Of a stretch of DNA of 64,000 bases, positions 8,739 to 17,433 are shown one piece after another. The position numbers were made by a program, and so were the translations under genes. Within the stretch, counting starts at the first letter, position 1. Each line of letters opens with the position of its first letter. Source of the DNA: Mucilaginibacter auburnensis. Its GTDB lineage: Bacteria > Bacteroidota > Bacteroidia > Sphingobacteriales > Sphingobacteriaceae. A model generated the notes under the pieces. The model saw only the letters and a program-made list of their open reading frames with translations, had not been told where the DNA came from and ran no database searches. The DNA lies in NCBI RefSeq assembly GCF_002797815.1, contig NZ_PGFJ01000001.1, positions 1,798,001 to 1,862,000 of the forward strand, written 5' to 3'.

Positions 8739-9004
8739 ATAACGAAAACAACAATCGGGCAGCCAAGAAAGATTGGACTATGTGGATTGTAGGCATTAAC
8801 CTCGTGGTAATGATTATTTATACAATACTTTTCAGGCAAACTGAAGAGAATTATCCGATGTGGGGTACTGCTTTTTTTATGATGGTACAGATAGTGATCT
8901 GCCTGTTAACTGCTATATTTTTTAAACGCAAGGCTTTTCTGCTAAGTGCACTTGCTGTTTTATTGATTGGCTTTTCTACTTGTTGGATAGCTTATTCAGT
9001 TTAA
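8729..9004 (+). CDS. Small membrane protein (copy 1)
   Basis: 91 residues with about three hydrophobic helices (WIVGINLVVMIIYTILF, FFMMVQIVICLLTAIFF, LLSALAVLLIGFSTCW). The ATG lies inside the last codons of the radical-SAM gene (10-bp overlap), preceded by a strong AGGAGG at about 8715-8720, unusual for this phylum, so translational coupling is likely. Paralogue of the next gene; both end IGFSTC. Function unknown; probably a partner of the two upstream enzymes. Confidence 0.75.
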   Translation: MDINNENNNRAAKKDWTMWIVGINLVVMIIYTILFRQTEENYPMWGTAFFMMVQIVICLLTAIFFKRKAFLLSALAVLLIGFSTCWIAYSV

Positions 9005-9008
9005 ATGT

Positions 9009-9082
9009 AATTGAACCTGTTTTACAACAATGATAATGTTGCTTATCTTAACCACTTAAAAGAGGAGACGCAATGGATGTGA
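9009..9082 (+). pseudogene. Relic of the radical-SAM gene 3' end
   Basis: Frame starting at 9017 reads LFYNNDNVAYLNHLKEETQW-M-stop, matching the true C-terminus LFYRDDKVAYLNQLKEEMQW-I-stop at 8673-8738. The stop overlaps the next small gene exactly as in the original copy. This is the footprint of a tandem duplication that copied the end of the radical-SAM gene together with the small membrane gene. Confidence 0.85.
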
Positions 9083-9354
9083 ACAACCAACGCACAACCC
9101 CAATACCACCCGAGCCGAAGAAACCAGGCATGAAGTTGGTTGGGTTCAACCTACTGACATTATTGGGCTATGGTGCTTTATCTGTGATAGCCGGTAAAGG
9201 AGAGGGCTTGATACTGTATGCGTTACTGATAGTTATTCATTTTTTATTTTGCATTTGCGCGGCTATTTATAAAAGAAATTGGATGTGGGTGTTAAGCGCG
9301 TTTTTGATATTGGCCATCGGCTTTTCTACTTGTGTTGGAAGCGGAAGTTTATAG
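9073..9354 (+). CDS. Small membrane protein (copy 2)
   Basis: 93 residues with three hydrophobic segments (KLVGFNLLTLLGYGAL, GLILYALLIVIHFLFCICAAI, WVLSAFLILAIGFSTCV). Its ending IGFSTC and its start inside a relic of the radical-SAM C-terminus show it is a tandem duplicate of the 8729-9004 gene. The N-terminal 20 residues are polar and Pro-rich. Function unknown. Confidence 0.75.
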   Translation: MDVNNQRTTPIPPEPKKPGMKLVGFNLLTLLGYGALSVIAGKGEGLILYALLIVIHFLFCICAAIYKRNWMWVLSAFLILAIGFSTCVGSGSL

Positions 9355-9387
9355 CCGGTTTTAGTGTTAAACCGTTTACTATTTATT

Positions 9388-9639
9388 ATGAAGGACTCAA
9401 AATTTGCCTCATTAACCGACGAGGAATTATTAGCCGAGAAAGCGAAGGCTAAATCTGCAGCTATAACCAATGCTGTACTATGCGGTTTTATTATTGGCAT
9501 AGCAATATACAGTACTTATAAAAACGGACTGGGCTTGTTTACTTTCCTGCCGTTGTTCTTCGTTTACATGATGTTCAACAGCAACAAAAAGAACACAGGT
9601 CTTAAAGATGAATTAGCAGCCAGAAATATAAAGGAGTAA
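9388..9639 (+). CDS. Small membrane protein, unknown
   Basis: Start taken at the ATG at 9388 (MKDSKFASLTDEELLAEKAK), 83 residues; the longer frame from 9364 adds eight poorly supported residues. N-terminal acidic/basic helix with the pattern SLTDEELLAEKAKAKSA, then two membrane helices (ITNAVLCGFIIGIAIYSTY and LFTFLPLFFVYMMF) and a charged tail. Co-directional with the lipid module, 33 bp after its last gene, so it may belong to the operon. Family not named. Confidence 0.65.
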   Translation: MKDSKFASLTDEELLAEKAKAKSAAITNAVLCGFIIGIAIYSTYKNGLGLFTFLPLFFVYMMFNSNKKNTGLKDELAARNIKE

Positions 9640-9685
9640 ATGGCCATCGCCACTTCCGGCAATGACCATTTTAATGCAATGAGCA

Positions 9686-11683
9686 TTATTTGACAGCTAA
9701 GCTATTATTGCCTCTGTTTACATCGGGCAAAGCGGCATCCGGGTCAATGGTAACACTTTCAACGGCTGATGTTGTCGGGATAACAAAAGTTGTTGCTTTA
9801 TTCTGTATCCATGTTTCAATCGGGAGCTTCATGCGGTACTTAGTGCCATCTTTTAGCTTTGCTTCAATATTGAAAGGCATGGCCCATGCTTCCTTATTTG
9901 CCACAACCACTTCAACGCCTTTTTTGGCATCGCCATCTACATATTTAGCGCTGATGAGTGCCAGATCAAGCTTATAGTTGTGCAGGAACCAGCCTCGCCA
10001 AAACCAGGCCAGATCTTCTCCTGCACCGTTTTCCATGGCGCGGTAAAAGTCGTCGGGTTGGGGGTGTTTATAGGCCCACTTGCTTATGTAATTGCTAAAA
10101 GCATAATCAAAACGGTCTTTACCTAAAACCTGCTCACGCAATAATATTAAACCAAACGCAGGTTTAAAATACGTAAGCGGATGGCGATATTTCTCAGGTA
10201 TAGCATCAGGGTAAGTGTTGATAGCCGGAGATGCCGGATCAGTTATAGCGGGAATAATTTCATCAGCCGGATTGCCGCCTCCGGGGGCGTACTCTCCATC
10301 ACGTTTAGGCGCGTATTCACCTTTGTTGATCACATCAGATGCATAGACGTCTATGAATGTATTAAACCCTTCGTCCATCCATGCAAAGCGGCGCTCGTTG
10401 GAGCCCACGATCATCGGGAACCAGTTGTGACCGATCTCATGTGCCGTAACCCAAAAAAGTTCTTTTCCTTTATCGGTAATGCCATCAAACAAAATACCCG
10501 GGTACTCCATACCACCGGCCAGGCCCGCTTCGTTAATGGCAGCAGGATAGGGGTAGGGATACCATTTTTCAGAGAAATATTCAACGGCATGTTTTAGGTA
10601 CTCGGTTGAGCGCCCCCAGGCATCATTGCCCGCGCTTTCAACCGGATAAACAGACATGGAGATGGATTTTTTACCACCGGGTAAGTTGATCCGAGCAGCA
10701 TCCCACATAAACGCTTTGGATGCGCCAAAAGCAACATCACGCGTGTTGAGCATTTTAAAGTGCCAGGTAAGCGTGCCTTTATTTACCGGGCGGGAAGCAG
10801 GATCTGTAACTTCCTGCGCAGACCGTATCATAATTGTTTTGTCGCTGTTTCGGGCAAGTGCTAAACGGCTCACTTGCTTTGCAGTCAATACCTCGATGGG
10901 GTTAACTAACTCTCCAGAGCCCGCTAAGATCATATCCCATGGAACGGTTACGCTGTAGTCGATGTCGCCGTACTCGCAGTAGAACTCCCCGCTGCCTAAA
11001 AAAGGCAGGGTATCCCAACCGGTTAGGTCATCATACACACACATCCGCGGAAACCATTGCGCTATTTCGAAAATGGTTCCGTTTTTAGTTTGGGTGTAAT
11101 CCGTACGGCCGCCAAATGCACCCGGGATGGTGTAGCGATAGTTGATCAGCAGATCTATTTTGCCGCCTTTGGCTTTTAACGCTGCAGGTAAGCGTATTTG
11201 CATGCGGGTATCGGTAACTACATAGCTGGCCTTTTGTATTTTGCCGTTTACCGAGATAGAAACCGATTCCAGTTGATAACCATCTGTATGCTGATCAGCC
11301 CCTGGCTGGCGACCGGTTACAAAATTGGAGCGCGCATCTTTTTTGTAGGTATTCTGGTCCATCTGCAACCACAGGTAACCTAAATTATCCGGACTGTTAT
11401 TTGTATAAGTTATTTTCTCCGAACAGGTAAGTATTTTGCTGGCAGTATCAATTTTTGCCTTTAAAACATAGTCGGCGCGGTTTTGCCAGTATTTAGAGCC
11501 TGGCTCGCCATTAGGAGCATGTACTTCATTGCCTTTTTCGCTGTAAAACGGTGGTGAGAATAAAGCCGCCGGATTGTAGTTGGACCTAATGGTATCGTTA
11601 TCAGTATTACGGGGTTTGCGTTGCGCTTTAGTGATAGTAATGCACAGCAACAGCGCAACAAAGGCGATGAGTTTAATTTTCAT
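9686..11683 (-). CDS. M1 family aminopeptidase, secreted
   Basis: 665 residues. Signal peptide [22 protein letters not shown]-terminal beta domain, then the zinc site HEIGHNWFP (HEXXH) with the third ligand Glu in WMDEGFNTF 18 residues on. The exopeptidase loop is GGMEYPG instead of GAMEN, as in many Bacteroidota M1 peptidases of the COG0308 type. Expected to cleave peptides in the periplasm or at the cell surface. Monocistronic by layout. Confidence 0.93.
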   Translation of the reverse strand: MKIKLIAFVALLLCITITKAQRKPRNTDNDTIRSNYNPAALFSPPFYSEKGNEVHAPNGEPGSKYWQNRADYVLKAKIDTASKILTCSEKITYTNNSPDNLGYLWLQMDQNTYKKDARSNFVTGRQPGADQHTDGYQLESVSISVNGKIQKASYVVTDTRMQIRLPAALKAKGGKIDLLINYRYTIPGAFGGRTDYTQTKNGTIFEIAQWFPRMCVYDDLTGWDTLPFLGSGEFYCEYGDIDYSVTVPWDMILAGSGELVNPIEVLTAKQVSRLALARNSDKTIMIRSAQEVTDPASRPVNKGTLTWHFKMLNTRDVAFGASKAFMWDAARINLPGGKKSISMSVYPVESAGNDAWGRSTEYLKHAVEYFSEKWYPYPYPAAINEAGLAGGMEYPGILFDGITDKGKELFWVTAHEIGHNWFPMIVGSNERRFAWMDEGFNTFIDVYASDVINKGEYAPKRDGEYAPGGGNPADEIIPAITDPASPAINTYPDAIPEKYRHPLTYFKPAFGLILLREQVLGKDRFDYAFSNYISKWAYKHPQPDDFYRAMENGAGEDLAWFWRGWFLHNYKLDLALISAKYVDGDAKKGVEVVVANKEAWAMPFNIEAKLKDGTKYRMKLPIETWIQNKATTFVIPTTSAVESVTIDPDAALPDVNRGNNSLAVK

Positions 11684-11743
11684 GCGTATCAGTTAAGGAT
11701 AGCAATATACGCAGTAAGAGCCGGAATATAAAGCAGCTTTGTG

Positions 11744-12676
11744 CTAATCAAGCAAGTCGGCCAAGATACCTTCCTTAAGCGAATTGGTGCAGAGCTGAAC
11801 GGTGTTTACCGCCAGTTTTTCCATCACAAAACGGGTAAGCAGGGACGCAACAACAATCATATCAACCCTGATAGATACAATACCCTCCATGCTTTTACGC
11901 TCACTGTGCGATGAGGCAATGAGTTTATCTGTAACCATTAATAACTCATTGGTGTTGAAGAGGTAGTTCTTAATATTTTTAAGGTCGAAGGGATGGCGTT
12001 TATCCAATTCAATTATTTCTGCAAAAGTTTCAAAAGCTCCCGAAGATCCTATTATGCTTGTCACGCTGTATTTTTCGCAAGCCTCAAATAGTGCCTGTAG
12101 TTTTTCATCTATGTAAGCATGTAACTCCGCAATAGAATCAAGGGGGATAGGGTCGGTTTGGTGAAATTGATCCATCAGGCGCGCTGCGCCAATTTCAAAG
12201 CTGTGTTTCCAAAATATCTCATTGGCATTGCATAAAATAAACTCAACGCTGCCACCGCCAATGTCCATTATCAGCGAGGGTTGCTCGCCTAAACTGCCTG
12301 CCAGTTTAACCCCCTGGTAAATGTAGGCCGCTTCCTGCTCGCCGTTAATCAGCTCAATGTTGATGCGTGTAAGCTCTTTTACCTCATTAATAAACTGCTG
12401 ACCATTGCCGGCGTTACGCAGGGCCGATGTAGCTACACAACGTACGGCATCAACGTTGCTGTTAGTAATATCCTGCTCATATTGCTGCATGGCATCAATG
12501 CCGCGTTTAAAGGCATCAGGAACAATTGTGCCTTTGTTAATGCCGCCTTCACCCAGTTTTACGGGTAGGCTTTTATGTACAAGTTCGGTGTAGTTGGCAG
12601 CAGTGCCTTGAGCTATCAGTAAGTGGAAGGTGTTTGTGCCGAGATCCATCACAGCAACGGTTTTTTGTTTAGCCAT
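11744..12676 (-). CDS. Ppx/GppA exopolyphosphatase-type phosphatase
   Basis: 310 residues. N-terminal actin-like fold motif MDLGTNTFHLLIA, phosphate-2 motif MDIGGGSVEFI at about residue 139, and GSSGAFETFAEI. It contains only the two ASKHA domains and lacks the C-terminal HD extension of E. coli Ppx, as is common for the short Bacteroidota form. Activity is either hydrolysis of polyphosphate or of pppGpp; sequence does not separate them. Confidence 0.9.
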   Translation of the reverse strand: MAKQKTVAVMDLGTNTFHLLIAQGTAANYTELVHKSLPVKLGEGGINKGTIVPDAFKRGIDAMQQYEQDITNSNVDAVRCVATSALRNAGNGQQFINEVKELTRINIELINGEQEAAYIYQGVKLAGSLGEQPSLIMDIGGGSVEFILCNANEIFWKHSFEIGAARLMDQFHQTDPIPLDSIAELHAYIDEKLQALFEACEKYSVTSIIGSSGAFETFAEIIELDKRHPFDLKNIKNYLFNTNELLMVTDKLIASSHSERKSMEGIVSIRVDMIVVASLLTRFVMEKLAVNTVQLCTNSLKEGILADLLD

Positions 12677-12740
12677 ATACAGTTTGTGCTGTAATAATGC
12701 TAAAAATACTTTAATGTTTTAACCAAAATGCATTGTGCCA

Positions 12741-13217
12741 CTATTTGGTTAAATAAAAAACAGTAGGGTGCCTTGTTGGCGCGGAATCGTCTTTTTCTGC
12801 TTCAATATTATCAATAAGCAATTTGCCTATCTGCCCCTTGCTGTCAAGCTGTATGTTCAGTTCATAGGGAGCGTTGTCGCCAAGTTTCAGGTAGATATTT
12901 CCCTTGCCTGATTTTAACAAATCGCCAAAGGCGTAGGCGCTTATGGTATTGTATTTAAAATCGGTACCGAACGCACTTGCAGGGACAACCGTAAAGTAAA
13001 CCGCTGTTTCCGCCCCATTACTGTCTTTTTTGTAGATGCTGATTTTATTCTGTTGGAATGAGCCGTTTGTATTGGTATTCAGCAGATCATCGCTGGCGCT
13101 GTTTTTAATACCTAAATGCAATTCGGGACCCATTTCGGGAGAGCAGCCACAAAGCGGTTTTTTGCAGGCCATACCGGCTACAAAAATTACAAGGCAAATA
13201 ATGAGAAATTTTTTCAT
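12741..13217 (-). CDS. Putative lipoprotein, unknown
   Basis: Start at the ATG at 13217: MKKFLIICLVIFVAGMACKK is a lipoprotein signal with lipobox AGMA-C. About 158 residues; after the lipid Cys comes a Cys-rich stretch (CKKPLCGC). The rest is beta-rich and resembles no family I can name. Presumably anchored to a membrane and facing the periplasm. Confidence 0.7.
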   Translation of the reverse strand: MKKFLIICLVIFVAGMACKKPLCGCSPEMGPELHLGIKNSASDDLLNTNTNGSFQQNKISIYKKDSNGAETAVYFTVVPASAFGTDFKYNTISAYAFGDLLKSGKGNIYLKLGDNAPYELNIQLDSKGQIGKLLIDNIEAEKDDSAPTRHPTVFYLTK

Positions 13218-13355
13218 GGTGATAACGTTGAGTGCGCAATTTACACTATGATACGTTATCAAACGTGGTAACGCTACAGCTACAACATTATTATTGTGTT
13301 AACAATCCGTTAGGTGTCTGCGGCTTGCATCAGTCAGCAAGCAAATGCTGCTAAT

Positions 13356-13682
13356 TTAGTGCGATACAGCCTTTAATCCAATGATTGAACCGATTAGCGT
13401 AGTGATAAAGAACACGCGCCAGAACGTTGCCGGATCTTTAAAAACCACAATGCCCACAATGGCGGTACCCACGGCGCCAACACCTGTCCAAACGGCGTAG
13501 GCTGTGCCAATTGGTAGCGTTTGCGCGGCTTTAACCAGCAAGGTCATGCTGATGCAGAGGGTGAGCAAAAAGCCGCCGAACCACCAGTACATTTCAGTGC
13601 CGCTGGTTTCTTTAACCTTACCCAGGCAACTTGCAAACGCCACCTCAAATAATCCAGCAATAACTATTAATAACCAGTTCAT
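13356..13682 (-). CDS. SMR family exporter (SugE/Gdx type)
   Basis: 108 residues, four membrane helices. The conserved Glu in helix 1 is present (IAGLFEVAFA) and LPIGTAYAVWTGVGAVGTAIVGI matches the SugE/Gdx branch of small multidrug resistance proteins. Known Gdx members export guanidinium in exchange for protons; other SMRs export quaternary ammonium. I looked for a guanidine riboswitch upstream and saw none of the usual motifs. Confidence 0.9.
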   Translation of the reverse strand: MNWLLIVIAGLFEVAFASCLGKVKETSGTEMYWWFGGFLLTLCISMTLLVKAAQTLPIGTAYAVWTGVGAVGTAIVGIVVFKDPATFWRVFFITTLIGSIIGLKAVSH

Positions 13683-13998
13683 GGGGTAAAAGTATAGATT
13701 TTATGTGGACGAGCGCGCAAAGTTTTTTCTGTAAACATCTTACACTAACGTGTCCCACGTTGATATGCGCGATAGCATAATTTAATGGTCGGGTTGGTGA
13801 TTTTAGATATTGATAACCAGACGGTTAATATAATTTTCAATTTCTGGTGGGACAAATTCTATTTCGTTTTTCTTTGCTGCTGCCATTTTGGTCCACCGGA
13901 TGGGACGGCTTTCAGTACACTAAGTGCCGGTGGTGACACACTTGTGTCACCACTTTGCCGGAAAACAATGCCGACCTTTGAATAAAACCTTAAAACTT
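13683..13998. promoter_or_regulatory. Gap with two palindromes before the RepA-like gene
   Basis: No gene is supported in this stretch. It holds an inverted repeat AACGTG-TCC-CACGTT at 13747-13761 and a second, longer one with 10-bp arms GTGGTGACAC-ACTT-GTGTCACCAC at about 13930-13953. The second lies 46 bp before the ATG of the ATPase gene and would suit an operator or a replication/transposition site. Function is inferred only from form and place. Confidence 0.5.
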
Positions 13999-15087
13999 AT
14001 GAATCATACCAACGCAGCACTTTACCCATCGCGCCCGGCCGAAATTGAACTGATACGCGATATGGCTCGCGGAGCGCTTACCGCTAAACAGAAAAAGAAA
14101 CTAAGCCAACAACTGGAGCAACCCTTACCCGACAGCGGCGACGCATTTATTATGCGCAAGGCTGCCGACTGGCTGCGGCCCGACGCGCAATCCTACTCGC
14201 CCGACAAGCTTTTTGGCGATTTCTGGTACCGTGGTGAACTTTGCATTTTGTTTGCCGATACCAACGCCGGCAAATCAATACTGGCAGTTCAAATTGGCAA
14301 TGCCCTTGCCGCCGCCGAACCATTGCCGGTATTAGGTTCGGTTTTACCGCCCGAAAAGGTGTTGTATTTTGATTTTGAACTGAGTGCCGAACAGTTTGAG
14401 GGACGCTACAGCAGCCATATGCACGGGCATTACAAATTTAGCAGCAACTTTTACCGCCTGGTGCTCAACCCCGATGCCACCGGGCAGCAACGCTTTAAAA
14501 ACTATGCTGAGTACATGAACAACGCGCTTGAAAACACCATTATCACCACCGGCGCACGTACACTTATTTTGGATAACATTACCTGTTTACGCACCGGCAC
14601 GCACGCTGCCGAAAGCGCCATCAGCCTGATGCGAAACTTACAGGCCATTAAAAATCATTACGGCCTGTCTGTACTGGTGCTGGCACATACGCCCAAGCGC
14701 AATGCCGCCAAACCCATTACCCGTAATGACCTGCAAGGCAGTAAAATGCTCATCAACTTTGCCGACAGCGCCTTTGCCCTCGGCGACAGCCAGACCGATG
14801 CCGGTTTGCGCTACCTTAAGCAAATTAAACAGCGCAGCGGCAAACAGTATTATGGTGCCGATAATGTTTGCCTTTGCCGCATAAGCAAGCCTTATAATTT
14901 TGTACACTTTGAGTTTGAAGGTTTTGCCCACGAGGCCGACCATCTGCAACATTACAAGGAGCAGCAGCAACGCCACGCAGAAGAACAAGTAGACCGCCTG
15001 CATCAACAAGGCTTGAGCATACGTGCTATTGCCGAACGGACGGGGATATCGAAAAGTACGGTTGCGAGGATGGTGAAGCGGGGTTGA
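13999..15087 (+). CDS. RepA-like AAA_25 ATPase with C-terminal HTH
   Basis: Start at the ATG at 13999 (MNHTNAALYPSRPAEIELIRDM), 362 residues. A P-loop NTPase of the RepA/RecA-like AAA_25 group: Walker A-like ADTNAGKS (about residue 90), Walker B LILDN (about residue 185), and VLAHTPKRN. The C-terminus adds a helix-turn-helix of the resolvase type (VDRLHQQGLSIRAIAERTG then SKSTVARMVKRG). Such genes occur in Bacteroidota plasmids and integrated elements. The gene is visibly GC-richer than its neighbours, a sign of transfer. No partner replication gene is present. Confidence 0.8.
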   Translation: MNHTNAALYPSRPAEIELIRDMARGALTAKQKKKLSQQLEQPLPDSGDAFIMRKAADWLRPDAQSYSPDKLFGDFWYRGELCILFADTNAGKSILAVQIGNALAAAEPLPVLGSVLPPEKVLYFDFELSAEQFEGRYSSHMHGHYKFSSNFYRLVLNPDATGQQRFKNYAEYMNNALENTIITTGARTLILDNITCLRTGTHAAESAISLMRNLQAIKNHYGLSVLVLAHTPKRNAAKPITRNDLQGSKMLINFADSAFALGDSQTDAGLRYLKQIKQRSGKQYYGADNVCLCRISKPYNFVHFEFEGFAHEADHLQHYKEQQQRHAEEQVDRLHQQGLSIRAIAERTGISKSTVARMVKRG

Positions 15088-15124
15088 GGGTAATCTGAAA
15101 TTTGACACAAGAAATCCCGCCCCG

Positions 15125-15310
15125 CTACTGGTCGAAGCTTACAGCTTCGTCCTAAAATGTATTAAACTTTTAGCTTAACGTAATAATTAATAGTAATTTC
15201 ATTCCTGCGCTATTAATGGACCGCAAAAATTTGTGTCATTTATAACCCCTGTTAAGCAAGCAGAATGCTTGCAGTATTTTAGGACGAAGTTGTTAAACTT
15301 CAACCAGCAG
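15125..15310. repeat. 186-bp MITE-like repeat, copy A
   Basis: Begins CTACTGGTCGAAGC and ends TTCAACCAGCAG, with imperfect terminal inverted repeats of about 35 bp (left ..CTTCGTCCTAAAAT, right ATTTTAGGACGAAG..). Contains an internal hairpin GCAAGC-AGAAT-GCTTGC. A second copy of the same length and orientation is at 18878-19063. No coding capacity. Confidence 0.85.
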
Positions 15311-15341
15311 GGATTATTTTAAACCGACGATATCTTAAAAG

Positions 15342-15929
15342 TTAATTTTTCAGTACCTTATACAATTGCGGATCGTCATAACCTATATCATCAATCTCCC
15401 ATTTACGCGTTTCAACATTTTTTGTTAAGGTAAAAATCAAGTTGGTATACCTGGAAAAGTTTACGGACACTATTGCCTTTTTATAAATCCGATAAAATTT
15501 CCTTGTTTTAGCCTCAGCAATATGGTCTAAAAAGCTCTCGGGCTCATAGGTAGGGAATATAAAGTCGGCATCCATTCCCGGAATTTTTGTACTGTATTTA
15601 CTTGGCGATATTTTTGCCATTATGCTGTCAATTCCCTCAAAATTGTGTCGTATGTTGTTGACAAACACTGTTGAAAAATAGCCGCTTTCTTTAACTTCAT
15701 TTAAATAAGTTTTCACCCCGTTCCAATCAATTCTCGTTTGTGTAGTGGTATCTGTATAGCCACCTTGGGCAATTGGATAGGTCATGCCATTTTTTAATCT
15801 CGCTTTGTACCATTTTAAAAATGATATTATGGTTTTATTAATAGCAGTTTTTTCGGGATCTGGTTTTGCCTGTTGCCCTAAGCAAGTAAATGGTAAAAGA
15901 AAAATTAAAATAATAGATACCGTTTTCAT
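15342..15929 (-). CDS. Secreted protein, possible DUF3828/Tai3-like
   Basis: 195 residues with signal peptide MKTVSIILIFLLPFTCLG-Q. The pattern AINKTIISFLKWYKARL near the N-terminus and the late TLTKNVETRKWEIDDIGY recall DUF3828-type periplasmic proteins, which include the Tai3 immunity family; the match is weak. It is the last gene of the toxin-immunity run, 15 bp after the upstream Tai4-like gene, which supports an immunity or accessory role. Confidence 0.55.
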   Translation of the reverse strand: MKTVSIILIFLLPFTCLGQQAKPDPEKTAINKTIISFLKWYKARLKNGMTYPIAQGGYTDTTTQTRIDWNGVKTYLNEVKESGYFSTVFVNNIRHNFEGIDSIMAKISPSKYSTKIPGMDADFIFPTYEPESFLDHIAEAKTRKFYRIYKKAIVSVNFSRYTNLIFTLTKNVETRKWEIDDIGYDDPQLYKVLKN

Positions 15930-15944
15930 ATCTTGATATTTTGC

Positions 15945-16424
15945 TTACTTGCTTAACGAATCAGGAGTGATGTGCATCACATAGGGCTTACTATATTTTT
16001 CCTTATAAAGTTTTTTTGCTATATCATTTAATTGTTTGCTGTTGTAAAAGTCTAAGCAGTTTTTAAAAACCTTTTTTCCGGCCACGTCTTCAGGTAAGCG
16101 TTCAATGTTAAGAGCTGAATCGCGTTTTATTTTCGCTACAATAATATCTGCAGTTGATTTAATATCCACCCAATCGAATACTTCGGCTGCTGATGTTGCA
16201 CTTTTATCCTCACTTAAAAGTTTTCTTATTTCAGGAGAGTCGTTGTAGGCAAACTGAATCGATTGCAAGAAAACAGCCATCTTAAACATCGGGAAAAAAT
16301 ATTTTTTTTCAATGCGATTATCATCAACATAAATATCACTTTCCGCAAGTCCCTTTTTAATTTTTTGCGTACTACTGCAACTTAAAAGCATGGTACAAAA
16401 CGTTAATAAAACTATTCTTTTCAT
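15945..16424 (-). CDS. Tai4-like lipoprotein, copy 2 (putative immunity)
   Basis: 159 residues. Lipoprotein signal MKRIVLLTFCTMLLSCSS with lipobox LLS-C. The body (FLQSIQFAYNDSPEIRKLLSEDKSA..) and the C-terminal FKNCLDFYNSKQLNDIAKKLY fit the Tai4 amidase-immunity pattern of small helical periplasmic proteins. The last ~70 residues are almost identical to the 16557-17054 gene while the middle has diverged. A relic of the amidase gene's 3' end precedes it, showing it arose by duplication of a toxin-immunity junction. Confidence 0.65.
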   Translation of the reverse strand: MKRIVLLTFCTMLLSCSSTQKIKKGLAESDIYVDDNRIEKKYFFPMFKMAVFLQSIQFAYNDSPEIRKLLSEDKSATSAAEVFDWVDIKSTADIIVAKIKRDSALNIERLPEDVAGKKVFKNCLDFYNSKQLNDIAKKLYKEKYSKPYVMHITPDSLSK

Positions 16425-16429
16425 ATTTC

Positions 16430-16549
16430 TTATTCTAAAACCCGTACATCAATAAAAAGAACTGGTCCATCAAAATGGCAACCGGTTACATGTGTCATGT
16501 TGCGCTCTAAAGACAAGGGTTAAAAAAACAATTGCTGAATAGTTTTCAT
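16430..16549 (-). pseudogene. Relics of amidase C-terminus and of the 195-aa gene start
   Basis: Between the two Tai4-like genes the minus strand reads TGCHFDGPVLFIDVRVLE-stop (about 16430-16490), a decayed copy of the amidase ending TGCHFDGPVSFIDIWVLQ-stop. Upstream of it, the minus strand after the 165-aa gene reads MKTIQQLFF-stop (16520-16549), a decayed copy of the start of the 195-aa protein. Both mark the joint of a tandem duplication. Confidence 0.8.
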
Positions 16550-16556
16550 CTTTTGC

Positions 16557-17054
16557 TTACTTGCTTAACGAATCAGGAGTGATATGCATCACGTCGGGCT
16601 TACTATATTTTTCCTTGTAAAGTTTTTTCGCTATATCATTTAACTGTTTGCTGTTGTAAAAGTCTAAGCAGTTTTTAAAAACCTTTTTTCCGGCCACGTC
16701 TTCAGGTAAGCGTTCAATGTTAAGAGCTGAATCGCGTTTTATTTTCGCGACAATTATAGTCGCAGCTGCATTTACATCATCAAAATCTATCGACTCACCA
16801 AACGTTGCTACACTCATGTCTTCCCTCAATAACTTTTTTATTTCTGGCGAATTATTAAAGGCATATTGCATAGATTTAACAAAAACACTCGTTTTAAACA
16901 TTGATAAAAATTCTTTTTTTTCGAAATTTCTATCTACATAAATGTCATTTTCTGTAAGTCCCTTTTTAATTTTTTGCGTACTACTGCAACTTAAAAGTGT
17001 TGTACACAACATTAATAAAGTTAATTTTTTCATATTTTTTACTGTAAAACCCAT
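16557..17054 (-). CDS. Tai4-like lipoprotein, copy 1 (putative immunity)
   Basis: Most likely start is the ATG at 17033 (MKKLTLLMLCTTLLSCSS, lipobox LLS-C); the frame runs seven residues further to 17054, overlapping the amidase 3' end. About 158 residues, with the segments FVKSMQYAFNNSPEIKKLL and FKNCLDFYNSKQLNDIAKKLY shared with its paralogue. As the gene directly downstream of the amidase domain, it is the natural cognate immunity protein, anchored by lipid in the periplasm where a peptidoglycan amidase would act. Assignment to Tai4 is by pattern, not by search. Confidence 0.65.
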   Translation of the reverse strand: MGFTVKNMKKLTLLMLCTTLLSCSSTQKIKKGLTENDIYVDRNFEKKEFLSMFKTSVFVKSMQYAFNNSPEIKKLLREDMSVATFGESIDFDDVNAAATIIVAKIKRDSALNIERLPEDVAGKKVFKNCLDFYNSKQLNDIAKKLYKEKYSKPDVMHITPDSLSK

Positions 17055-17433
17055 ATATCTATAAAACTAACTGGCCCATCAAAGTGACAACCAGTTGCAC
17101 AGGTGCTATTATCTATTATATCTGCGTGTCCAGAACCCCAAGATTGCTTATTAGACACCATAGAGTATATCCCTTTCTTTCCTGAAAGTAACCCGGCAAA
17201 ATTTACACCATGTGCACCACCCTGTGTTTGCGTTAAGTGATGTGTAGGTGGTCCGAAGGTTTTTTTCATCCACTCATTCAGGTTTTTAGCACCAAGAAAA
17301 TAATTTTTTCCATCTGCACCTTTCAAAGTCTTCCCGGGAAGATCTGGTATTATTATCCCCGAATAGTTTAGCGCTCTGCTTACTCTCAAAGCACATGCAT
17401 TTTTGTAATCGTTCGGATTTGCATTGCGATTAT
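17039..17433 (-). pseudogene. Tae4-type amidase domain, out of frame with its N-terminal part
   Basis: In the frame one base behind the upstream gene the minus strand reads ..SNLDNRNANPNDYKNACA then LRVSRALNYSGIIIPDLPG, the Tae4 (T6SS amidase 4) pattern with the catalytic Cys in NACA. Further on come LNEWMKKTFG, GVNFAGLLSGKKGIYSM and the His motif GSGHADIID (catalytic His). It ends at TAA just before the immunity gene. The enzyme would cut D-Glu-mDAP bonds in peptidoglycan. The domain is complete but needs a -1 shift near 17440 to join the lipoprotein part. Confidence 0.75.

Noticed and set aside
13683..13780. Guanidine riboswitch upstream of the SMR pump
   Set aside because: No paired ACGR-loop hairpins of the mini-ykkC type are visible; only one unrelated inverted repeat is there.
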